This document shows, piece after piece, positions 54,044-61,571 of a DNA stretch of 64,000 nt. The position numbers and the translations under genes are program-made. This stretch comes from Mucilaginibacter_A sp964236465 (GTDB lineage: Bacteria > Bacteroidota > Bacteroidia > Sphingobacteriales > Sphingobacteriaceae). The notes beneath the pieces were generated by a model that saw only the letters and a list, made by a program, of their open reading frames with translations, did no database searches and was not told where the DNA came from. The stretch's first letter is position 1. The number at the start of each line of letters is the position of its first letter. The stretch spans positions 70,633 to 134,632 of the forward strand of contig CAXSBZ010000006.1 in the NCBI GenBank assembly GCA_964236465.1, in the 5' to 3' direction.

Positions 54044-56464
54044 ATGTTCAAAAACAACTTAAAAATTGCCTGGCGCAACTTGCTAAAAGGAAAAACATTC
54101 AACCTGATTAACATTATTGGTTTAAGTGTGGCGATTGCCTGCTGCATTTTGCTGTTTCTGACGGTTAATTTTGAGTTTTCTTTTGATCGTTTCCACAAAA
54201 ACCTGCCGGATATTTACCAGGTTTACCTTACCCAAAACCGGGCAAAAGGGGTTGAACGCGGCACGGCAATGCCCGAACCGCTGACACCAGCTTTGAAAGC
54301 AGAATATCCAATTGTGCAACATATTTCGAGGTTGGGCAATGGCGGCGCAGAAATTACCTACAAAACCAAAAAGATCATGGAATCCATCAGGTTTGTGGAC
54401 GAGGATTTCCTACGGATTTTTACTTTCCCACTTGAAAAAGGATCGGTAAAAACAGCATTGCATGATCTGCATAGCATTGTAATTACCGAATATGTTGCCA
54501 AAGCGATTTTCGGAAAAGAAAACCCGGTTGGCAAAACTTTAGAATTAAACCTGTACAACCAAAACCAAAGCTTTGTGGTTGGTGGCGTGGCAAAGGATTT
54601 CCCCAATAATTCGAGCATCGGTTTTGATGTGTTGATGCGTTTTGAAAACTATAACAACTATCAGCAAAACTTAGATAAATGGGATGTACAAAACCATGTT
54701 ACTTATATAAAGTTAAACGCAGGTACAAATCTGGCTTCTTTTGAAAAAAGTTTAATCCCTTTTGCAAAAAACCATTTTAAGGAAGACATTAGCAATATTA
54801 AACGCGATGGCGCGAAACCGGATGCCAACGGAAACGTGTTTACCGTAAACCTGACGCCTTTCGCCAACAATCATTTCAATAACGAATTGAGCGGATTGGA
54901 AGGTGGCCCGATTTCCCGTGTTTATGTCATTGCCCTGTTGGCCATCGGTATCTTTATTTTGCTGATTGCCTGCATCAACTTTATCAACCTCAACATTGCC
55001 CGCGCTTTTAACCGTGCCCGCGAAGTTGGCGTGCGCAAAACTTTGGGTGCCGGAAAATGGCAATTGCTGGTGCAGTTTTGGGTAGAAACGGCTTTGGTTT
55101 GTTTGATTGCTTTCGGCTTTGGTTTGCTCCTCTCGTCGCTCATTTTACCGCTGTTTGCACAAAATTTTAAAAGCCAAATCCATTTAAAGATGCTGTTGCA
55201 TCCGGGTTTGCTGTTTGCTTCTTTTAGCACCTTTTTTTTGATAACCATTATTGCCGGTTTTTATCCAGCCTGGCTCATGCTTCAATACAAAACGGTTTTG
55301 GTTTTAAAAGGAACGGTAAACACGACGAAGCCTGGCCGCGTGCGCAACATTTTGCTGGTTACGCAATTTGCGCTTTCTACTTTACTAATTATCTGCACTT
55401 TGGTTACCTGGCAGCAAATGCAGTATATGCAAAACCGTCCGTTGGGCTATAACCGCAGCGAGGTCATCAGTATTCCGCTGGGCAATTTGGCGGGCACCAA
55501 TGCTTTGGAGATTTTACGTCAGAAATTACAGGGTTCGCCGGAAGTGGAAAGCATTACCGGCTCGCGTAGTAATTTAGGTGTAGGAAATGATGGCTCTATT
55601 ATGACTTTCGTTACAGGCTTTAATTATAATGGTCATGAAGTAAGGACTAACGTTCAATTGATTGATTACGACTATTTAAAAACACTTGGAATCAAATTGT
55701 TATCCGGCAGAGATCTTTCGCGGGATTTTGCCACCGATAGTAATTCAGTTATCATTAACGAAAAGATGGCGGCTCAAATCGTCAGCAAAAATCCTGTTGG
55801 TACATTCTTACCATTTGAGGATAATAAACCGCCAATGCAAGTAATTGGTGTAGTAAAGGATTACAACTTCAAATCTCTGCATGAAGAAGTAGAACCTTTA
55901 TCCCTCGGTATCAACCAAACAAAACCGTTGCAATATGTTTTTGTGCGGATAAAACCCGTTGACCTCAATGCTTCTTTTAACCACCTAAAATCGCAATGGC
56001 ACCAAATTTTCCCAAACACCGAATTTAAAGGTTCCTGGCTAAATGAAAACACCGAACGCCAGTACCAAAGCGAAAAACGGCTGTCGAATATTTTTATCGG
56101 TTCGGCCATTATTGCCATCCTCATTTCCTGCATTGGCTTGCTAGCAATGGCGATGATGACGATGGTACAACGCACCAAAGAAATCGGCATCCGCAAAGTG
56201 TTGGGTTCCAGTATTTCGGGCATTGTGGTGCTGGTTTCTAAGGATTTCATCAAGTTAGTGCTGCTGGCCAGCGTGCTGGCTTTCCCAGTTGCGTATTGGG
56301 TAATGCACAACTGGTTGCAAAGCTTTGCCTACCGTATCGACATCAGTTGGTGGATTTTTGCTTTGGCTGCGCTGATTGCTTTGGTGATTGCACTGGCCAC
56401 CGTCAGTTTTCAAGCCATAAAAGCAGCATTAGCCAATCCGGTGAAGAGTTTGCGGAGTGAATAG
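54044..56464 (+). CDS. MacB/FtsX-type ABC transporter permease 9
   Basis: 806 residues, the longest of the set, start MFKNNLKIAWRNLLKGKTF. Motifs RAREVGVRKTLGA and RTKEIGIRKVLGS. An extra segment DISNIKRDGAKPDANGNVF enlarges the first periplasmic domain. Two copies of the dispersed motif lie inside it (55216, 55969), the second continuing as ACCACCTAAAA as in intergenic copies. Tail intact. Confidence 0.93.
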   Translation: MFKNNLKIAWRNLLKGKTFNLINIIGLSVAIACCILLFLTVNFEFSFDRFHKNLPDIYQVYLTQNRAKGVERGTAMPEPLTPALKAEYPIVQHISRLGNGGAEITYKTKKIMESIRFVDEDFLRIFTFPLEKGSVKTALHDLHSIVITEYVAKAIFGKENPVGKTLELNLYNQNQSFVVGGVAKDFPNNSSIGFDVLMRFENYNNYQQNLDKWDVQNHVTYIKLNAGTNLASFEKSLIPFAKNHFKEDISNIKRDGAKPDANGNVFTVNLTPFANNHFNNELSGLEGGPISRVYVIALLAIGIFILLIACINFINLNIARAFNRAREVGVRKTLGAGKWQLLVQFWVETALVCLIAFGFGLLLSSLILPLFAQNFKSQIHLKMLLHPGLLFASFSTFFLITIIAGFYPAWLMLQYKTVLVLKGTVNTTKPGRVRNILLVTQFALSTLLIICTLVTWQQMQYMQNRPLGYNRSEVISIPLGNLAGTNALEILRQKLQGSPEVESITGSRSNLGVGNDGSIMTFVTGFNYNGHEVRTNVQLIDYDYLKTLGIKLLSGRDLSRDFATDSNSVIINEKMAAQIVSKNPVGTFLPFEDNKPPMQVIGVVKDYNFKSLHEEVEPLSLGINQTKPLQYVFVRIKPVDLNASFNHLKSQWHQIFPNTEFKGSWLNENTERQYQSEKRLSNIFIGSAIIAILISCIGLLAMAMMTMVQRTKEIGIRKVLGSSISGIVVLVSKDFIKLVLLASVLAFPVAYWVMHNWLQSFAYRIDISWWIFALAALIALVIALATVSFQAIKAALANPVKSLRSE

Positions 56465-56552
56465 GTTTGGAGCAAGAGGTTTGAGGTATTAGCGAATTGC
56501 AAAGCCTCGTACCCTCGCACCTCGCACCAAAAAAGTATCGATAAAAGAAGCA
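56465..56552. repeat. Permease spacer: GAGGT-type hairpin plus dispersed motif
   Basis: AGCAAGAGGTTTGAGGTATT ... TTGCAAAGCCTCGTACC, CACCTCGCACC, AAAAAAGTATCGATAAAAGAAGCATCAGC. The next two spacers have the same order of parts. Confidence 0.7.
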
Positions 56553-56572
56553 TCAGCTAAAAACTAAATATC

Positions 56573-58957
56573 ATGATCAAAATCTACTTAAAAACAGGCT
56601 ACCGCAACCTAGTAAAAAACAAAAGTTTTACGCTGATCAACCTGATTGGCCTTTCGTTGGGCTTGGCCAGCGTGATGGTGCTTTCGCTGCTGGTTTATGA
56701 ATATCTGACGGCAAACAGTATTTTTAAAAACCAGGAGCGGATGGTGTATTTAAAAACTTACAGTAAATCTGGGGACGGTTCCAATCAAACCCCTTTTCCG
56801 TTGTTGGATGAAATTCTAAAAACCAGCCCAGATGTTGAAGCGGCGACACATGTGCAAAGCTTTAATCGGCCCTGGTTAAAGTATCAGGACAAAGAATTTC
56901 AGGACAATACCATTTACGGTGAAACAGGCTTTTTTAAAGTTTTTTCTTTTCCGTTTGAATCCGGCAATGCGGCTACTGCTTTAAACGAAAAATACAATGT
57001 GGTATTGAGCCACGAAACAGCCGAAAAATTGTTTGGCAAACTGAACCCGGTTGGCAAAACCATAACAGCCGACGATACCACGCAGTTAACAGTTACCGGT
57101 GTTTTGGCCCCTATTCCAGCCAATGCCACGCTTCGTCCCACGGTAATCCTGAGTATTGCTTTACTTAAAGCAAATTCTGGGTTTAAAAGTATGGCCAATT
57201 GGTACAACTCTTTTGCCGAGAATTATTTATTGCTGAAACCGGGCGCAAACAGGCAAAGTTTTACATACCAAATTAACCAATTGGTAAAAACCAATTATAC
57301 GCCCGAGAATAAAAACCAGCGCATTCAATTGGCGCCTTTTGAAAATTTGGTTAAAGCAGAAGCTGGCAACACCATCGATGTCATCATCAAAGGCGCTACC
57401 GGCAGTGCTGTTTTTATCCTGCTAATTATTGTAGCCAACCTCATCAACCTAAATATGGCCACCATGTTTAACCGGGCAAAAGAAGTAGCGGTAAAACAAA
57501 TAGTGGGCAGCAGCAAAATGCAAATTGTGTGGCAATTTTGTGTGGAAAACGCCATCCTCGTATTTACTTCGCTGTTGCTGGCCTTTTTGCTGTTCCGTTT
57601 TGTGTTGCTTGCCCAAATCAACCAGATGGTCAAAAGCAATTTTTCGGAACTGTCTTTTGATCTGGTGAAAGATTTTCCGCTAACATTGGTCATTCTTTTT
57701 ACAGGAACTTTAGTTGTGATCCTTGCGGGAAGTTATCCGGCCTTGCACCTAACATCGATCAAAATAACAGATACGGTTAAAGGAAAACTGACCAATAACA
57801 ACAGCAACTTTATCACCCGAAATGCCTTGATCACGCTGCAATTTACGCTTGCCATTATTTTTATTGGCGTTACGCTGATTTTAAACCGGCAAATGTCTTT
57901 TATGAAAGCCGCTTCTCCGGGTTACAATCAGGAAAATGTTTTGGTTGTCCCGCTTGACCTGGCTTTTAAAAACCCTGCCGCGGCAACTGCCCGTTTTGAT
58001 GCGTTTTTAAATGACCTCCGCAACAATCCTTACATTAAAAGCATTTCTACAAGCAACACTATTCCAACTACTTATCAACATAACTACAATACTTACTATG
58101 ATCCGGCCACGGGCAAAGAAGTAAATTTACGACAAGCCGGAACCGATGCAGGTTTGATAGATACTTACCAAATTCCGTTGGTAGAAGGGCGAAATTTTAG
58201 AAACGTTGCAGACACCAACGAAAAAAGCAATGTCATCATCAACCGTTCGGCCATGAAAGCTTTAGGCTGGACAACGGCCATCGGTAAACAGTTAAAACCA
58301 AAAGGCGGCGGCAAAGAAGTAGATAATGTAATTGGTGTGATGGAAGATTTTAATTACCGCAGGCTCAGCGAAAGTATCGAACCGATTATCCATAGTTATG
58401 CCGGCAAGCAAAGTATAAATTATAACTATCTAAGTTTGAGGGTTGACCCGAAACATGCAGCAAGCATTATTGCAAAACTGCAAAAGGAAATCAACGCGAT
58501 GAACCCGCGGCGTTCCTTTTCCTACAAATACATGGCCGATCTGGCAGACCAGCAATACGCGCTGTTGAACGGCATTTTAAAAGTAACCAATTATGTAGCC
58601 GTAATTACGCTCTTTATTGCTGCCATAGGCATGTTCGGTTTGATTGCGCTTTTTGCAAGGCAGCGGGTAAAAGAAATTGGCATCCGCAAAGTATTGGGCG
58701 CCAGCACCGGTGATATTGTGCAACTGCTTTCGGGGAATTTTATTTTGCTGGTTGCCGTTGCCGCCATCATTGCCACGCCTGTTAGCTGGTTGATGATGAG
58801 CAAATGGCTGCAAAGCTTTGCTTACCGAACCGAACTTAGTTGGTGGCTTTTTGCTTTTGCAGCAGGCATTGCTTTGATGATTGCCATTGCCACCGTCAGT
58901 TTTCAGGCGGTAAAAGCAGCATTAGCCAATCCGGTGAAGAGTTTAAGGAGTGAATAG
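56573..58957 (+). CDS. MacB/FtsX-type ABC transporter permease 10
   Basis: 794 residues, start MIKIYLKTGYRNLVKNKSF. The first cytoplasmic motif is unusual, RAKEVAVKQIVGS, where the paralogues have (I/V)RK(V/x)(L/x)G; the second is normal (RVKEIGIRKVLGA). The loss of the Gly-x-Arg-Lys core in one half suggests asymmetric coupling to the ATPase. Tail intact. Confidence 0.92.
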   Translation: MIKIYLKTGYRNLVKNKSFTLINLIGLSLGLASVMVLSLLVYEYLTANSIFKNQERMVYLKTYSKSGDGSNQTPFPLLDEILKTSPDVEAATHVQSFNRPWLKYQDKEFQDNTIYGETGFFKVFSFPFESGNAATALNEKYNVVLSHETAEKLFGKLNPVGKTITADDTTQLTVTGVLAPIPANATLRPTVILSIALLKANSGFKSMANWYNSFAENYLLLKPGANRQSFTYQINQLVKTNYTPENKNQRIQLAPFENLVKAEAGNTIDVIIKGATGSAVFILLIIVANLINLNMATMFNRAKEVAVKQIVGSSKMQIVWQFCVENAILVFTSLLLAFLLFRFVLLAQINQMVKSNFSELSFDLVKDFPLTLVILFTGTLVVILAGSYPALHLTSIKITDTVKGKLTNNNSNFITRNALITLQFTLAIIFIGVTLILNRQMSFMKAASPGYNQENVLVVPLDLAFKNPAAATARFDAFLNDLRNNPYIKSISTSNTIPTTYQHNYNTYYDPATGKEVNLRQAGTDAGLIDTYQIPLVEGRNFRNVADTNEKSNVIINRSAMKALGWTTAIGKQLKPKGGGKEVDNVIGVMEDFNYRRLSESIEPIIHSYAGKQSINYNYLSLRVDPKHAASIIAKLQKEINAMNPRRSFSYKYMADLADQQYALLNGILKVTNYVAVITLFIAAIGMFGLIALFARQRVKEIGIRKVLGASTGDIVQLLSGNFILLVAVAAIIATPVSWLMMSKWLQSFAYRTELSWWLFAFAAGIALMIAIATVSFQAVKAALANPVKSLRSE

Positions 58958-59048
58958 GTTCGGGGTTTAAGGCATCAGCGGATTGCAAAGCCTCATACCT
59001 GAAACCTTGTACCTCATACCAAAAAAGTACCCATAAAAGAAGCATTAG
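58958..59048. repeat. Permease spacer: GAGGT-type hairpin plus dispersed motif
   Basis: Same series as at 56465: GGTTTAAGGCATCAGCGG, TTGCAAAGCCTCATACC, CAAAAAAGTACCCATAAAAG with AGCATTAGC, and then the next permease. Confidence 0.7.
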
Positions 59049-59064
59049 CTAAAAACTAAATATC

Positions 59065-61473
59065 ATGCTCAAAAATTACATCAAAATTGCCTGGCGCAAC
59101 ATCGTTAAAAACCGTGTTTTCTCATTGGTGAATATCATTGGTTTATCAACCGGTATTGCTTTTACGTTACTAATTGGCGCTTATGTTTGGGGCGAGTTGC
59201 AGGTAAACAGCCAGTTGAAAAATACCGACCAACAATACATCATCCAAAGTAAATGGAAAGACCCAAACATGGGTTACGAACTTGCTACTTTGGCGGAATT
59301 GCCGAAAGCTTTAAAAACAGATTATCCAAACCTGGTGGCCAATTATTACCATTGGGACGGTGTTACTTCAACCATATCAAAAGGTGAAAAACATTTTCGG
59401 GAACACATCCAAATTGGCGATAGTACTTTGCTTACTATGTATGGTTTTAGTTTGTTGCACGGCGATGCCCATACTGCTTTTACCGACCCTTTTTCGGTAG
59501 TGGTTATAGCAGATAAAGCCATTAAATACTTTGGTAAAACGGATGTGGTGGGACAATCCATTATTATCGAAAACTTCTCCGGGTCGAAACATAGTTTTAC
59601 TATTTCCGGTGTATTAAAAGAAGCAAACAAAAACTCGGTCCTCAACCTAAACGACAATAATAACAACGATTTTTTCCTCCCGATAAGTGCTGCAAAATTT
59701 ATGGGTAGAACGGTTGACGATTGGAGCAATACCGGTTTGGTGGGCTACCTGGAATTGCAGCCTGGCGTAAAACCAGGGGATTTAGAAAAACCAATAAAGA
59801 GCCTACTTAAAAAAAACACAATAGTCCAAATCCAACAAAACTTAACACCATATCTGGTTCCGCTAAAAACTTATTACCTATCTGCAAATAATGGTGTGGT
59901 GAAAAAAATGCTTTACACACTTTCTTCCATTGCGCTTTTCATTTTGCTGATGGCAGTCGTTAATTTCATCAATATGTGTATCAGCCAGTCTTCTACGCGG
60001 ATGAAAGAAATGGGCATCCGTAAAGTTTTGGGTGGAATGAAGAAGCAATTGGTTTGGCAGTTCCTGATCGAATCTACTTTGCTGGTGATGCTGGCTACTG
60101 TTTTTGCACTGTTGATTTACACGATTGCGAGGCCATTTTTTAACAATGTTTTAGGGAAAGAAATCCTAGGCCTAATTGCTTTTCCGGCTTACTTTTTCCT
60201 GATACCTTTTTTCCTGGCACTTTTTATAGGTTTACTATCCGGCGTTTATCCTGCTTTTGTTTTGTCTTCTTTAAAATCTGTTGATTCTTTAAAAGGAAAA
60301 GTAAGTTCGGTTAAAGAAAGTGTTTTTATGCGGAAATCATTGGTTGCTTTCCAGTTTGGGATTGCAGTTATCGTTTTTGTTGGCGCGCTGATTATCTCTC
60401 AACAAGTCAAACTTTTCTTCAGCAAAAACCTGGGTTACAATAAAGATTATGTGGTTTATGCTTCTGTTCCTCGGGATTGGTCGCGCAAAGGCGTGCAGAA
60501 GATGGAGCAGATACGTGCGCAACTTGCCCAAACCCCTCAAGTAAGCAACGTTTCGCTTTCTTGGGAAATACCTGATGGAATGAATGGTGGTGCATCTCAG
60601 GTGTATAAGCAAAGCCAGGATTCTACAAAAGCAATCATTACGCAAGTATTGGCAACGGATAATCGGTTTGCCGCTACTTATGGCATCCCGTTAAAAGCAG
60701 GTAGCTTTTTTAACGATGTCTATACGCCATCAGATTCTGCCAAAGTGGTGATCAACGAAACACAAGCAAAAGCGATGGGTTGGAAAGACCCGCAGATGGC
60801 AATCGGCCAACAAATCCGCATTACCGGAAATAAAAACGCGTTTACCATTTGTGGCGTTACTGCCGATTTCCATTTTGGTTCGATGCAACAGCAAATACAG
60901 CCAGCTACTTTTGTCAACGTCAATTTTTCAAACTTCTACCGCTACTTCTCGATAAAGTTGAAGCCAGGCAACATGCAGCAGAATTTGGAAGCTGTACAGC
61001 AAAAATGGACAACGCTTTTGCCTGATGCCCCTTTTGAGTACAACTTTATGGACGATGCGTTGAAAAAGCTGTACCAAACAGAAATCCAATTACAAAAAGC
61101 ATCTTACATGGCTACAGCTCTGGCTATCATTATTGTGTTGCTTGGAATATTAGGGTTGATTGCACAAAGCATCCAAAAGCGGACAAAAGAAATTGGTATC
61201 CGGAAAGTATTAGGTTCTTCGGTTGCCGGGATTATCCTGCTGTTTATCAAAGAGTTTTTAGGGATTGTGTTGATAGCAGGATTAGTGGCTTGCCCGATTG
61301 CTTTTTTTATCATGCAAAAATGGTTAAGCGATTATGTTTATCGGATCACGATTACAGCAAATCCGTTTTTGATTGCTATCGTTTTGCTCACGTTCGTTAC
61401 TGCACTTTTAATTGCCATACAAACGGTAAAAGCAGCATTAGCCAATCCGGTGAAGAGTTTGAGGAGTGAATAG
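59065..61473 (+). CDS. MacB/FtsX-type ABC transporter permease 11
   Basis: 802 residues, start MLKNYIKIAWRNIVKNRVF. Motifs RMKEMGIRKVLGG and RTKEIGIRKVLGS. The last helix differs from all others (VTALLIAIQTVKAALANP instead of VSFQAxKAALANP), yet the following nucleotides GTAAAAGCAGCATTAGCC return to the shared tail. This marks the 5' border of the conserved 3' block. Confidence 0.93.
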   Translation: MLKNYIKIAWRNIVKNRVFSLVNIIGLSTGIAFTLLIGAYVWGELQVNSQLKNTDQQYIIQSKWKDPNMGYELATLAELPKALKTDYPNLVANYYHWDGVTSTISKGEKHFREHIQIGDSTLLTMYGFSLLHGDAHTAFTDPFSVVVIADKAIKYFGKTDVVGQSIIIENFSGSKHSFTISGVLKEANKNSVLNLNDNNNNDFFLPISAAKFMGRTVDDWSNTGLVGYLELQPGVKPGDLEKPIKSLLKKNTIVQIQQNLTPYLVPLKTYYLSANNGVVKKMLYTLSSIALFILLMAVVNFINMCISQSSTRMKEMGIRKVLGGMKKQLVWQFLIESTLLVMLATVFALLIYTIARPFFNNVLGKEILGLIAFPAYFFLIPFFLALFIGLLSGVYPAFVLSSLKSVDSLKGKVSSVKESVFMRKSLVAFQFGIAVIVFVGALIISQQVKLFFSKNLGYNKDYVVYASVPRDWSRKGVQKMEQIRAQLAQTPQVSNVSLSWEIPDGMNGGASQVYKQSQDSTKAIITQVLATDNRFAATYGIPLKAGSFFNDVYTPSDSAKVVINETQAKAMGWKDPQMAIGQQIRITGNKNAFTICGVTADFHFGSMQQQIQPATFVNVNFSNFYRYFSIKLKPGNMQQNLEAVQQKWTTLLPDAPFEYNFMDDALKKLYQTEIQLQKASYMATALAIIIVLLGILGLIAQSIQKRTKEIGIRKVLGSSVAGIILLFIKEFLGIVLIAGLVACPIAFFIMQKWLSDYVYRITITANPFLIAIVLLTFVTALLIAIQTVKAALANPVKSLRSE

Positions 61474-61556
61474 GTTTGAGGCATCAGCGAATTGCAAGCC
61501 TCGTACCTGAAACCTCATACCTCGTACCAAAAAAACATCGATAAAAGAAGCATCAG
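61474..61556. repeat. Permease spacer: GAGGT-type hairpin plus dispersed motif
   Basis: GTTTGAGGCATCAGCGAATT, GCAAGCCTCGTACC, CTCATACCTCGTACC, AAAAAAACATCGATAAAAG with AGCATCAGC. Same order of parts as the two spacers before it. Confidence 0.7.
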
Positions 61557-61571
61557 CAAAAGAATCAAACC

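Noticed and set aside
39805..61556. CRISPR array suspicion from recurrent spacers with TAAAAGAAGCAT
   Set aside because: The repeats lie kilobases apart between genes, vary in length and have no regular spacer units or cas genes.
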